Below, piece by piece: positions 7,493-16,815 of a DNA stretch of 47,324 bases (within the stretch, counting starts at the first letter, position 1; the number at the start of each line of letters is the position of its first letter). The stretch spans positions 1 through 47,324 of the forward strand of contig NZ_SSNI01000044.1 in the NCBI RefSeq assembly GCF_010015475.1. The letters are read 5' to 3'. The notes below the pieces were generated by a model that worked only from the letters and a program-made list of their open reading frames with translations, searched no databases and was not told the DNA's origin. A program made the translations under genes and the position numbers. This DNA is from Pontibacter pamirensis. Its GTDB lineage: Bacteria > Bacteroidota > Bacteroidia > Cytophagales > Hymenobacteraceae.

Positions 7493-9403
7493 TTGCAGGA
7501 CATCCATCATATACTAAAAACCTACTGGGGCTATGCCCAATTCAGGCCACTTCAGGAGGATATCATCCGCTCGGTGCTGGCAGGGGAGGATACCCTGGCA
7601 CTGCTCCCGACAGGTGGTGGTAAGTCTGTCTGCTTCCAGGTACCTGCTTTGGCGATGGAGGGGCTGTGCCTTGTTATCACGCCGTTAATAGCTTTGATGA
7701 AGGACCAGGTAGAGCAGCTGAATAAAAGAGGCATCAATGCCCTGGCTGTCTATTCCGGTATGAATCGCCGCGAAATTGATATTGCCTTGGATAACTGCGT
7801 GTACGGTGATGTGAAGTTTCTGTACCTCTCGCCGGAGCGCCTCCTCACCGAACTGTTTCAGGAACGGGTAAAGCGCATGAAGGTGAACCTGATTGCCGTG
7901 GATGAGGCGCACTGTATATCCCAGTGGGGCTACGATTTCCGGCCGCCGTATCTGCAACTGGCTGAGCTAAGGGAGGTGCTGCCTAAAGTCCCGGTTATCG
8001 CCTTAACAGCCACTGCCACCACCCAGGTAAAGCAGGACATACAGGAGAAACTCGCCTTCCCGAAGTTGAATGTTTTCCAGAAGAGCTTTGCCCGGGCCAA
8101 CCTTTCTTACTCCTGCCTCGACACTGAGGATAAATTTAACCGACTGCTGGAGATATTGCAGCGCATGCCCGGCCAGAGCATTGTGTATGTGCGCAGCCGT
8201 CGCCAAACCGTGGAGATTGCCAAACTCCTGCAGAGCCGTCGTATTTCAGCCGCCGCCTACCATGCAGGCCTTAAGTTTGAGATGCGCAATGCAGCGCAGC
8301 AAAGCTGGATAGAAAACAAGGTGCGGGTGATGGTCGCCACCAATGCCTTTGGGATGGGCATTGATAAGCCGGATGTGCGGCTGGTGGTGCACCTCGATCT
8401 GCCGGAGAGCCTGGAGGCCTACTACCAGGAGGCGGGCCGTGCCGGTCGTGACGAGAAATATGCTTATGCCGTAATACTGAATGGCCCGAATGATGTAGCG
8501 GAACTGCAGCGGAAGGTGCAGGAGGCGCATCCGTCTATTGAATACATCCGGCGGGTATACCAGTGCCTGGCCAATTATTACCAGCTGGCGGTAGGCAGTG
8601 GCCTGATGAGTAGCTTCGACTTTGACCTGGCCGACTTCGCCCAAAACTACAAGCTGCAGCCACTGGAGGTGCATCATACCATCAAACGGCTGGAGACGGA
8701 AGGGTATCTGCAACTGAACGAGGGGTACTATATGCCGTCGCGGCTCATGCTGCTGCTCGACAACCTGGCGCTTTATGAGTTCCAGCTGGCCAACCCGGAT
8801 CATGACCAGTTCATTCGGATAATCCTGCGCCTATATGGTGGAGAGGCGTTTACCAACTATGTCAAGCTGTCGGAGCGGAGGCTGGCGCAGCAACTGAACA
8901 TGCCGGAGCAGGAGGTGCGGCGTAAGCTGGAGTACCTGCACAAGCTACAGGTCATCGCGTATGAGCCGCAGCACGATTCGCCCCAGCTTGTGTTCACAAA
9001 GCCACGCGAAGCTGCCAACGGCCTGCCCCTGGACACGAAGCGGCTGACTGCCTTGCGCGAGCGGGCACTGCTGCAAACCAAAGAAATGGGGCGCTACGTC
9101 AAAACAAGTAACCGCTGCCGTACGCAACTGCTACTGGAATATTTCGGGGAGATAACCGATATCCGCTGCCGCATCTGCGATTACTGCCTTGCTGAACGTA
9201 AAAAAGAGCGGGAGGAGCCGGAGCAGGAAGCGCTTCGGGCAAAGTTGCTCACGCTGGTGAAAGCGCAGGCCTGGCTGCCCAAAGAGTTAGTACAGCAGTT
9301 TGAGCCGAAACACGCTGAAACAGTGACTTCGCTTGTGCGGGAGTTGGTGGATGTAGGGCGTTTGAAATACAGGGAAAGTGGAAAGCTGGAGGCGGCGGAG
9401 TAA
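7493..9403 (+). CDS. recQ: RecQ-family ATP-dependent DNA helicase (short form)
   Basis: A 636-residue superfamily 2 helicase that unwinds DNA 3'-5' in repair and fork restart. Motif 0 is FRPLQEDII, motif I LLPTGGGKS (38-45), motif II DEAH (137-140) followed by CISQWGYDFRP, and motif VI QEAGRAGRDE. The RQC zinc site is visible as C-x16-C-x2-C-x2-C near residue 560. No HRDC domain follows; the protein ends with a short winged-helix-like segment. This matches the shorter of the two RecQ types common in Bacteroidota. The only start upstream of motif 0 is TTG at 7493, four codons after an in-frame stop, so initiation is probably at TTG. It converges with the next gene. Confidence 0.9.
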   Translation: MQDIHHILKTYWGYAQFRPLQEDIIRSVLAGEDTLALLPTGGGKSVCFQVPALAMEGLCLVITPLIALMKDQVEQLNKRGINALAVYSGMNRREIDIALDNCVYGDVKFLYLSPERLLTELFQERVKRMKVNLIAVDEAHCISQWGYDFRPPYLQLAELREVLPKVPVIALTATATTQVKQDIQEKLAFPKLNVFQKSFARANLSYSCLDTEDKFNRLLEILQRMPGQSIVYVRSRRQTVEIAKLLQSRRISAAAYHAGLKFEMRNAAQQSWIENKVRVMVATNAFGMGIDKPDVRLVVHLDLPESLEAYYQEAGRAGRDEKYAYAVILNGPNDVAELQRKVQEAHPSIEYIRRVYQCLANYYQLAVGSGLMSSFDFDLADFAQNYKLQPLEVHHTIKRLETEGYLQLNEGYYMPSRLMLLLDNLALYEFQLANPDHDQFIRIILRLYGGEAFTNYVKLSERRLAQQLNMPEQEVRRKLEYLHKLQVIAYEPQHDSPQLVFTKPREAANGLPLDTKRLTALRERALLQTKEMGRYVKTSNRCRTQLLLEYFGEITDIRCRICDYCLAERKKEREEPEQEALRAKLLTLVKAQAWLPKELVQQFEPKHAETVTSLVRELVDVGRLKYRESGKLEAAE

Positions 9404-9434
9404 GAGAGACAGCAGACTGCCGTCATGATAAAAA

Positions 9435-10916
9435 TCAGTTTCCAATCAGCTCCTTGCCTGCCTCTCGCAGTGTCGTCACGTTGTCTTTTATTTCAGGGTT
9501 AGGTGCCGTTAAATAAACAGCGGATTTGCCCCAATAGTCGGCATAGTCTATATTCACCCAGAAGTTGCTGTTTTCCTCTCCTTCCACTACATCCATAAAA
9601 TAGAGTGTATGCGGTATGGCCGGAAGCGGGGCAAGGCTGCAGGTGTCACACTTAGATTCTTTCAGATAAGCATACCGCTGGTTTAGTGCGCTGTTATAGA
9701 CAGCGGCTTTACCTGAAAGCAAATCAGTATATGCCGTTGCAATGTTGCCGTCTATAGCAAATACCTGCAGGATGAAGAGGAGCAGGAGGACAAGCGGTAA
9801 AACGGGGGATAGTCTGTGTTCGCCCTGCAGTAGGTGCGCGTACCTGGTAAGCGCTACCTGCACATTATAAAACCAGCCAAACACAAAGAAGAAGTAAATC
9901 ACATTCTCCACCCTTGGCGTTGGCCGTTCCCCAACAGCCCAGGTAAAAGCAAACTGCATCAGAAAAAGCGTGGCGATGTAGTAGCACAACGAGAACCGGA
10001 GGTTTACTTTAAAGGCGCTGTGGGCTTTTGTTTTGTCTGCTAAAGGCAAGCCCCAGTAGATGACATAAAGTACTGAAGCGATAAGAATGGGAGTCAGCCA
10101 CCTGTAAAAGCTTAAACCTGTCAGGAAGGCGGCATAACTGATTGCCCACAGCGGTTTCGATGCATTGGGGTGTTCTTCCATGCGGGCATAGTTGCCCGGG
10201 GCAAGCACTGCAGCTAAACTGGCGACTACACAAAGGATGAACAGGAAAAGCAGGTAAGGTCTGTTTTGCTCATCATCCCGGTTATTGTAAAGTATAAACA
10301 GGATAGAGGTAAAAGCCATTACGATGGACATTTCATTAGAACCCACTACAGCCACACAAAGCATAGCTGCTATCGCGATATAGAGTATCTTAAAGTTACC
10401 GTTGTCTGCCCTGAAGAAGTTGATGAGGAAGACCAGTAACAGCAGCATCATGATATTCGGTAACTGGTATGTCAGGTATCCCGGCAGCCAGAAAATACCT
10501 TCTGACACGCTTGGCAATTGTATCAGGTAAAGGCATAAGAGCAGCGCTGTTAATGCCGATGTCTTTAAAACATTAAAATGCTTTTGAAGCAGTTTGTGGA
10601 GAATAAGGCAGGTGGATGCGGCTAGCAGCAAAATGAGGAGAAGGGAGTATACCTTATACCTGTCAAAATCTCCATAGATGATAGGGTTTATTTGAAAGGC
10701 GGTTGTTGTGCTAAAGTACCTTCCCGTCCAGTTCATGTAATAATGTAACTGCGTTTCCCAAAAACCATAGGTCATGTCCCTGACAGCAAAGCCAAAGTCA
10801 TCTGCCTGCGGGTGGTTGTATAGCGTTAATAACAGGAGGGGGAGCAGCACCAACAGCCCGATACCCAGGAAAATAATGTAGGGTATTTTATGTCTTTTTC
10901 CGGTAGAATGAGGCAT
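9435..10916 (-). CDS. DUF6056-like polytopic membrane protein (copy 1)
   Basis: A 493-residue inner-membrane protein with about ten or more hydrophobic segments. After the first helix it carries YNHPQADDFGFAVRD, the acidic loop motif I associate with DUF6056 proteins, then NWTGRYFSTT. The topology and early acidic pair resemble GT-C glycosyltransferases, but this is inference and the function is unknown. The C-terminal soluble part (about 410-493) has a CDTC pair and ends in an extracytoplasmic-looking domain. A diverged paralogue lies immediately upstream with its own promoter. Two TAnnTTTG boxes precede this gene. Confidence 0.7.
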   Translation of the reverse strand: MPHSTGKRHKIPYIIFLGIGLLVLLPLLLLTLYNHPQADDFGFAVRDMTYGFWETQLHYYMNWTGRYFSTTTAFQINPIIYGDFDRYKVYSLLLILLLAASTCLILHKLLQKHFNVLKTSALTALLLCLYLIQLPSVSEGIFWLPGYLTYQLPNIMMLLLLVFLINFFRADNGNFKILYIAIAAMLCVAVVGSNEMSIVMAFTSILFILYNNRDDEQNRPYLLFLFILCVVASLAAVLAPGNYARMEEHPNASKPLWAISYAAFLTGLSFYRWLTPILIASVLYVIYWGLPLADKTKAHSAFKVNLRFSLCYYIATLFLMQFAFTWAVGERPTPRVENVIYFFFVFGWFYNVQVALTRYAHLLQGEHRLSPVLPLVLLLLFILQVFAIDGNIATAYTDLLSGKAAVYNSALNQRYAYLKESKCDTCSLAPLPAIPHTLYFMDVVEGEENSNFWVNIDYADYWGKSAVYLTAPNPEIKDNVTTLREAGKELIGN

Positions 10917-10941
10917 ATCAGGTCGTAAGGCATTGTAGCTT

Positions 10942-10960
10942 CAAATATAAGACAAATCTA
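10942..10960 (-). promoter_or_regulatory. Two overlapping-range -7 boxes for DUF6056 copy 1
   Basis: On the minus strand TAGATTTG (10960-10953) and TATATTTG (10949-10942) both match TAnnTTTG. They lie 26-44 bases before the ATG at 10916, so the gene appears to be transcribed separately from its upstream paralogue. Confidence 0.5.
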
Positions 10961-11072
10961 TTGTTTAAGTTGAAGAGGGATTTTGACTTTTGTAAGGTTG
11001 GCCTGATAGGAGCGGGGAAACTAATCAGGCGAAGTTGCTATCGATTAAATTTAATCAAAAGAGAGAGCTGGG

Positions 11073-12572
11073 CTACTCTTCGATTCCAAAATAATGGGCT
11101 CTCAAATCCTTCCCTATTCGTTTCAGTATTGATATGTTATCTGGTATAATGGGCGTAGGACCAGTCAGATAGGTATTGCTTTTGCCCCAATAAGCAGCAA
11201 ATTCATTATTTATGCCTATCTCTTCTACCTCATCAGGTCTCAGATTGCTGAAAATATAGAGTGACTTAGGCAATGCTGTAACAGGGGTAATCGGGCAGGA
11301 TGTGCACGAGGATGTCTTTAGGTACTCGTATCGAGTGCTAAGTTCTCTGTCAAACAATGCGGCTCTTCCAGAGAGCAAATCCAAGTAGGCTGTTGTTGCA
11401 TTACTTTCCAGATTAAACACCAGCATAGCAAACATAGCTAACAATACCACAGGATAAGTAGCAAAGCCAATAGTGCTGCTCTCGGTTTGATTAGAAGCAT
11501 ACTTATTTAAAATGAGCTGCAAAACATAGAACCACCCAAACACAAAAAAGAAATGTATCACATTCTCTACCCGAGTACCTGCTCTGAAGCCAGTAGACCA
11601 TAAAAAGATAAACTGCATAGTAAATAAGGTAGACAGGTACCACAGAAATGCAAGCGGTAAACTGCATTTAAAAATGGGGCTGTCTTTTGTCTTCTTTGCC
11701 AATTGAAGGCCCCACATATAAGTGTAGAGCAATGACGAGAGAAGCAGAAGTAACCCCCATTTGAGGAAACTCGATAATGTTAGTAAAATTGAGCCGGCTA
11801 AAGAGTACAGCAGGTGGGATGATTTTTCCTGCCCAGCCATCCGCACATAGTTTCCAGGTGCTAGTACTACGATCAAGCTAAGTGCAAAACCAAACAGGAA
11901 AAAAAAGAGAATGTAACGGGGAAGCTGCCTATTTTGATTTGACCAGGCAGTGAGCAGCATCAGTAGCAGCGAAGACATTAGGATAAGTAACGATAACTCA
12001 TTCGAGCCAATAATAGCAACAATCAAGAATAGAGCTATGATCTTTAAAATTGTTCCTATAGTACTGCGGTTGAGTTTTTTTTCTTTAAGTAATATAGTAA
12101 AAAAAAAGAGTATAAAAATGTTAGGAAGGAAATAGGTCATGTAAGCGCTAAACCAATAAATACCCTGTGCTATATCAGGCATTTGAACCAGCAGGATAGC
12201 TATGAACAAAGCTGCCAGAGCCAATATAGTCCTTATAGGGAAGTATGCCTTCAGCAGGCCATGGAAGAATGAAGTAACAGCAACTATAAAAAGAATAAGG
12301 ACCGCAAAAGAATATATCTTATAAGTCTCAAATTCATATTGAACCAAAGGGTTAAGGCGCACAATTGCGGTGCCAAAATACCGACCAGACCAGTTAAAGT
12401 AAAACTGCACCTGTGCCTCAATAAATCCAAGTTCACGGTCCCGAACAGCAAAAGTATAATCATCCATGGTAGGATTATTATACAGGTTGAGAAATAGGAA
12501 AGGAAGAATTGTAAGTGTGCCAATTATTAAAAATATATTATAAGAGGTCTTTGGGTTCGAAAAAATAGACAT
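11073..12572 (-). CDS. DUF6056-like polytopic membrane protein (copy 2)
   Basis: A 499-residue membrane protein collinear with the downstream copy. YNNPTMDDYTFAVRD and NWSGRYFGTAIVRLNP correspond to its signature, and CTSC matches the C-terminal CDTC pair. The base composition is visibly more AT-rich than copy 1, with many AAA/TTT runs, suggesting separate acquisition or relaxed drift rather than recent duplication. The ATG at 12572 is followed by a polar stretch and then the first helix; a TAnnTTTG box lies 26 bases upstream. The function is unknown. Confidence 0.7.
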   Translation of the reverse strand: MSIFSNPKTSYNIFLIIGTLTILPFLFLNLYNNPTMDDYTFAVRDRELGFIEAQVQFYFNWSGRYFGTAIVRLNPLVQYEFETYKIYSFAVLILFIVAVTSFFHGLLKAYFPIRTILALAALFIAILLVQMPDIAQGIYWFSAYMTYFLPNIFILFFFTILLKEKKLNRSTIGTILKIIALFLIVAIIGSNELSLLILMSSLLLMLLTAWSNQNRQLPRYILFFFLFGFALSLIVVLAPGNYVRMAGQEKSSHLLYSLAGSILLTLSSFLKWGLLLLLSSLLYTYMWGLQLAKKTKDSPIFKCSLPLAFLWYLSTLFTMQFIFLWSTGFRAGTRVENVIHFFFVFGWFYVLQLILNKYASNQTESSTIGFATYPVVLLAMFAMLVFNLESNATTAYLDLLSGRAALFDRELSTRYEYLKTSSCTSCPITPVTALPKSLYIFSNLRPDEVEEIGINNEFAAYWGKSNTYLTGPTPIIPDNISILKRIGKDLRAHYFGIEE

Positions 12573-12597
12573 GATATATCAATGGAATCAGGTTAGG

Positions 12598-12605
12598 CAA
12601 AGATA
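12598..12605 (-). promoter_or_regulatory. -7 promoter box for DUF6056 copy 2
   Basis: TATCTTTG on the minus strand matches TAnnTTTG and lies 26 bases before the ATG at 12572. Confidence 0.5.
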
Positions 12606-12806
12606 TAGTAATTAACGATTAATCACCATAGCAAAGCCGCTGTAACACTTCTCAACAATTTACCCCTATTCTAGCATTACTCACATTCCAAATTCTCGCC
12701 TTCCCAATATTGTACTGCTCTTGAAGACAATTTTGAGGTGCACTATGCAACGCATGCAGTATTTTCTGACTCTTCTCTTTAATCAACCATACAATCTAGA
12801 TAAAAC

Positions 12807-13541
12807 ATGAAAAAGTATCTTTCTTTAAGTTTGGAAAAAGCAGTACAGTGGCCACTCGTATTGTGTGGCTTCCTGTTGCTAAGTGCCTGCGATGATGTGA
12901 ATTGTATAAAAGGAAATGGAGATGTAAAACAACGCACCTTAACATTGCAGCCCTTTAGCGAAATAGAAGCCAATGGCGACTTTAAAGTGTACATTACTCA
13001 AGGCGAACCACAGCGGGTAGAGGTGAAAGGAGAGTCTAACATACTGAGTGATCTGAACACACAGGTGCGAAACGGGAAATGGGAAATCGAACATGAAAGC
13101 TGCGTGCGCAGGAGTGATCCGGTGGAGGTGTATATCATCTTGCCCGAGGTGGAAGCCCTGTACCTGAACGGCTCCGGCCGGATATACAGCGAAAATAAAC
13201 TGGTAGTAGATGAGTTGCCCGTACAGGTGAATGGCTCTGGTGTAGTTGATCTGGAGGTAGACGCGTCTAAAGTAATCCTGCGGGTGACTGGCTCGGGAGA
13301 GGCATTGCTTAGCGGCACAACAGATATTCAAACCATTAACATGTCTGGTTCAGGAACCGCAGCAACATCTAACCTGGCAGCCGAAGATGTAACTGTAAAC
13401 CTGTCCGGTTCTGGCGAAGCAGAGGTAAGGGCCAGCAAATCACTCACTGTTGATATTTCCGGAAGCGGAAAAGTATACTACTACGGCAATCCTACTGTAA
13501 ACTCCAATATCAGTGGCTCCGGTAAACTGGTGAAGCGGTAA
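12807..13541 (+). CDS. DUF2807 (head GIN domain) lipoprotein
   Basis: A 244-residue probable lipoprotein. The signal peptide ends in the lipobox LLSAC near residue 28. The mature protein begins with GNGDVKQRTLTLQPFSEIEANGDFKVYITQG, then repeats built around GSG (NGSGRI, NGSGVV, TGSGEA, SGSGTA, SGSGEA, SGSGKV, SGSGKL). This is the DUF2807 repeated-strand fold, predicted to be a beta-helix anchored in the envelope. Its role is unknown; such proteins are often linked to envelope stress in Bacteroidota, which I cannot confirm here. The upstream 234 bases show no clear promoter box. Confidence 0.85.
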   Translation: MKKYLSLSLEKAVQWPLVLCGFLLLSACDDVNCIKGNGDVKQRTLTLQPFSEIEANGDFKVYITQGEPQRVEVKGESNILSDLNTQVRNGKWEIEHESCVRRSDPVEVYIILPEVEALYLNGSGRIYSENKLVVDELPVQVNGSGVVDLEVDASKVILRVTGSGEALLSGTTDIQTINMSGSGTAATSNLAAEDVTVNLSGSGEAEVRASKSLTVDISGSGKVYYYGNPTVNSNISGSGKLVKR

Positions 13542-13658
13542 GTGGTAGACAATAGTAGCAGGATAAAGGAGAAAATACTATGAATATTGGGACTATCGGA
13601 AGCGGAAAATCGAGCTGCAGCATGCACTTTCCTTCTTTTGATACTACAAAGTAAAATG

Positions 13659-13697
13659 AAAAGCCCGGACTTTTATAGATTCACTGTCTGGGCTTTT
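13659..13697. terminator. Bidirectional terminator
   Basis: AAAAGCCCGGAC (13659-13670) pairs with GTCTGGGCTTTT (13686-13697) with one mismatch. It has A-rich left and T-rich right flanks and sits between the DUF2807 gene and the hydrolase remnant, which converge. Confidence 0.75.
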
Positions 13698-13728
13698 CTG
13701 TTATAAGACGATTAACAGGAAGACCTGC

Positions 13729-14040
13729 CTATATAGCAGTTTTGCCTTTTGCCTGGGCGGCATCCACGTCCTTAATAAATTTAATCACGCCATCCATAAA
13801 GACCTGCTGGTCGTCCCACATGGCAAGGTGGCTGCCGTTTGGGCAGTAAAGATACTGGCCGTTCTGCACCAGTTGGCTCATTTCCTTCATTTCCTCCGGG
13901 TTCATGGTATCATACTTGGCGCCTACAGTAAGCGTAGGCACTGTCAGTTGTTTCAGGTCATCCCAACGGTCCCACTTTTGCAGGATGCCGCCCGGCACAA
14001 ACTCACTTGGGCCCTGCATGTACTCATACAGGCATCGCAT
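13729..14040 (-). pseudogene. Alpha/beta hydrolase (proline iminopeptidase-like) C-terminal remnant
   Basis: A 103-codon open frame matches only the C-terminal third of proline-iminopeptidase-type hydrolases. YEYMQGPSEF, WDRWDDLKQLTVPTLTVGAKYDTM (the lid/core strand with the catalytic Asp region) and NGSHLAMWDDQQ (catalytic His) are present. The N-terminal core with the nucleophile GxSxG is absent. In frame upstream of 14040 the sequence reads as unrelated residues and stops at about 14098. The break falls next to the IS-end-like 13-mer at 14045-14057, so deletion associated with an IS is likely. It is probably not functional. Confidence 0.75.
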
Positions 14041-14044
14041 CGGC

Positions 14045-14057
14045 TTAGAGCATGTTT
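14045..14057. repeat. IS-end-like 13-mer at the hydrolase breakpoint
   Basis: TTAGAGCATGTTT is the exact reverse complement of the motif at 115-127 that follows the transposase fragment. It sits four bases outside the surviving hydrolase frame. It may be the scar or terminus of a lost IS copy. Confidence 0.4.
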
Positions 14058-14224
14058 GTACATAGCTGCATACATTTAATTGGTTTGTTAGAAAATGCTA
14101 AAAGTCAATTTCTGACAAGGCATCTGTCATATACTTAAAAGCAGCTATCGCGTAACTTGTATTTTAGAAGTACAAAATATACTATTAGCTATAGCGCGGT
14201 TGTTCAACCTTTTAATCTGATCCC

Positions 14225-15217
14225 ATGAAAGTAGTCTTTTTCAGCACCAGGAAATACGATAAGCAATTTTTTACTGATAGTAATGCAGAATACAACCATG
14301 CATTAAATTTTCTGGAGGTGCCGCTCAACAGGCATACGGCACCGCTGGCTAAGGGGCATGAGGCTGTCTGCATTTTTGTGAATGACCAGGCTGATAGAGA
14401 AGTGCTGGAAGAACTGGCGCAGCAGGGAGTGAAGCTTGTCGCGCTACGCTGTGCGGGCTTCAACAACGTAGACCTTAAAGCTGCCGCAGCCTTGGGAATA
14501 AAAGTGGTGCGGGTGCCGGCTTATTCTCCATACTCGGTGGCGGAGCATACCCTGGCACTTATACTTACCCTGAACCGGAAAACACACCGCGCCTATAACC
14601 GGGTGAAAGAAGGCAACTTTGCCTTGAACGGACTGATGGGCTTTGACCTCCATGGCAGAACCATCGGACTGATTGGTTTAGGTAAAATCGGGTTGGTAAC
14701 AGCTGCTATTCTGAAAGGCTTTGACTGCAAAGTGCTAGGCTACGACATTGCCGAACCGGCAGAGGCTAAAGAAATTGGAGTAGAACTTGTTGACCTGGAT
14801 ACCCTCTATGCCCAGTCTGATATCATTTCGTTGCACTGCCCGCTCACACCTCAAACCCACCATATCATCAATGCGGAATCATTAGATAAGATGAAGAAAG
14901 GAGTGATGCTGATTAACACCAGCCGGGGCGCGCTGATAGACACAAAAGCAGTTATAAGGGCCTTGAAATCTGAGAAAATCAGCTACCTGGGGCTGGACGT
15001 GTATGAGGAGGAGGCAGACCTGTTCTTCGAAGACAAGTCAGAGTACGTGATTCAGGATGATGTATTTATGCGTTTGCTCTCGTTTAATAATGTGCTGATA
15101 ACGGGGCACCAGGCATTTTTTACCAGCGATGCTATGCAAGGGATTGTCTCTGTTACATTGCAGAATATCTCAGATTTTGATGAAGGCAGCGCATTGAAAA
15201 ACGAAGTGCTTCCATAG
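14225..15217 (+). CDS. ldhA: D-lactate dehydrogenase (2-hydroxyacid dehydrogenase)
   Basis: A 330-residue cytoplasmic enzyme converting pyruvate and NADH to D-lactate, or the reverse. The NAD-binding loop GLGKIG is at 151-156. Catalytic Arg234 is in NTSRGALIDT, a Glu lies in DVYEEE (about 263), and catalytic His295 is in TGHQAFFT. SPYSVAEHTLALILTLNRK near 100-120 and the bulky HQAFFT motif favour D-lactate dehydrogenase over other family members. The ATG at 14225 precedes a conserved KVVFFSTRKYD beginning. Lactate permease follows after 61 bases in the same direction, forming a likely operon for lactate release or uptake. Confidence 0.88.
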   Translation: MKVVFFSTRKYDKQFFTDSNAEYNHALNFLEVPLNRHTAPLAKGHEAVCIFVNDQADREVLEELAQQGVKLVALRCAGFNNVDLKAAAALGIKVVRVPAYSPYSVAEHTLALILTLNRKTHRAYNRVKEGNFALNGLMGFDLHGRTIGLIGLGKIGLVTAAILKGFDCKVLGYDIAEPAEAKEIGVELVDLDTLYAQSDIISLHCPLTPQTHHIINAESLDKMKKGVMLINTSRGALIDTKAVIRALKSEKISYLGLDVYEEEADLFFEDKSEYVIQDDVFMRLLSFNNVLITGHQAFFTSDAMQGIVSVTLQNISDFDEGSALKNEVLP

Positions 15218-15278
15218 ACTTTTGTCCTGAAAGCCGCTCTGGAAAATACTAAACCCTTCCTGATACTGATATAAAAGC

Positions 15279-16730
15279 ATGACATACATTCTCTCCCTGT
15301 TGCCTATCCTGATTCTGGTGGTGCTCTCACTGGCGAGGGGCGTGAAAGTGGCGGTGATGGTGGGTTGGGCCGCTACTACGGTTTTGTTTTTTTACTGGGG
15401 AGCCGGAGGGAGTCAATACCTTGCCGCACTCGGTGTATCCTTGCTCACCACCCTCAACATACTCCTGATTGTGCTGGGGGCGGTTTTCCTCTACAACATC
15501 ATGGAGCGTACCGAGATGATCACCCAGATCAGCCATTCTTTGGACAAGCTGCACCCCTCCAATGAGATCCGCTTTTTCCTGCTGGCGCTGGGCCTTTCTG
15601 CTTTCTTTGAGGGAGTGGCGGGTTTTGGTACACCGGGAGCTATTGTGCCGCTCATACTCATGGCTTTAGGTTTCAGCGCCGTGCTCTCGGTGTCGGTGGT
15701 CTTACTGTTTGATGGGATGGTGGCTCTTTTTGGCGCGGTGGGTACACCTATCCTGATCGGGATGCAGGTGCCCTTAGGGCTGTCTTCTGAAGAAGTAAAC
15801 AGTATTGGTATTATAGCAGCCTTAATGATGGCACTGGCAGGAACACTGGTGCTGCTGCTCGTTTTCCGGTTGGTAGCCAAAGAACACGGACCGCTGGAGC
15901 ATAAAAAGAAGGTGCTAGTGCTGTATGCTTTTTTTGCCATACCTTTTTGCGTATTAGCTTGGCTGGTGCCGGAATTGGCTACTATACTGGGGGCTTTAAC
16001 CATGCTGGGGCTTTCGGTGCTCTACCTGGGGCGGGGCAAAAGCAGGATTGACCTGAAGCCATGGCTGCCCTATGGGGTGCTGGCGCTCTTGCTGTTGCTG
16101 CCGAAGCTGTGGGAGCCGCTGCGCATGTGGATTGGCTGGGAACTGGTTTTTCCGGAAATGTTCGGTACTTCTATTCGCGGAGCCATCAAACCGCTGGGCT
16201 CGCCTTTCCTTCCGTTTGTGGTAGTGGGGCTGGGGGTGGCTTACTTTAAGAAAAGCAAATCGCTGTACCTTAGTGAGCCACTAAAGAAAATGGGTGATGT
16301 GTTTGTGGTACTTTTCCCCTCCATTGCCATTGCCCAACTCATGATCTATTCCGGAGAAACACAACCCTCCATGGTGCGCTACATTGCGGAACTGATGAGT
16401 GCCATGGGGCAGGCGTATGTGGTGGTCGCTCCGTTTGTAGGGGTGATGGGCACCTTTATTACCGGCAGCACGACTATCTCCAATGTCGTATTCGGTGCCG
16501 CGCAGTCAGAGACAGCCGCTTCGCTTAATATTGCTCCGACTACCATTCTTGCCCTGCAGTTAACAGGTGCTTCTATCGGCAACGCTATCTGCCTGTTCAA
16601 TATTATTGCTGCGGCTTCCGTCGCCAACATCAAAGATTACCGTACCATACTCTCCAACAATATGCTGCCAACCCTGCTGGCTGCTTTGCTGGTGGGGCTG
16701 TTGGGTATGGGGCTGGTTAGTGCAGGCTGA
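15279..16730 (+). CDS. lctP: L-lactate permease family transporter (LctP)
   Basis: A 483-residue inner-membrane protein with about 12-14 hydrophobic segments. The signature FFEGVAGFGTPGAIVPLILMALGF near residues 105-130 and the later TGSTTISNVVFGAAQ and TGASIGNAICLFN are classic LctP landmarks. The family imports L- or D-lactate or glycolate with protons. Its position directly after a D-lactate dehydrogenase supports lactate as substrate; whether flow is inward or outward cannot be told. The length is shorter than E. coli LldP (about 550), which is common in this phylum. Confidence 0.88.
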   Translation: MTYILSLLPILILVVLSLARGVKVAVMVGWAATTVLFFYWGAGGSQYLAALGVSLLTTLNILLIVLGAVFLYNIMERTEMITQISHSLDKLHPSNEIRFFLLALGLSAFFEGVAGFGTPGAIVPLILMALGFSAVLSVSVVLLFDGMVALFGAVGTPILIGMQVPLGLSSEEVNSIGIIAALMMALAGTLVLLLVFRLVAKEHGPLEHKKKVLVLYAFFAIPFCVLAWLVPELATILGALTMLGLSVLYLGRGKSRIDLKPWLPYGVLALLLLLPKLWEPLRMWIGWELVFPEMFGTSIRGAIKPLGSPFLPFVVVGLGVAYFKKSKSLYLSEPLKKMGDVFVVLFPSIAIAQLMIYSGETQPSMVRYIAELMSAMGQAYVVVAPFVGVMGTFITGSTTISNVVFGAAQSETAASLNIAPTTILALQLTGASIGNAICLFNIIAAASVANIKDYRTILSNNMLPTLLAALLVGLLGMGLVSAG

Positions 16731-16815
16731 CAGAAATCAAGGCTTGTGAAAGCACCATTTTCCAATTAATCATTCGCTTCAGGTGATGTAAAATAAGGAG
16801 ATATGGAAGTTACTT

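Noticed and set aside
10961..11149. 62-codon plus-strand frame between the DUF6056 genes
   Set aside because: It overlaps the 3' end of the upstream DUF6056 gene and shows no protein-like features.
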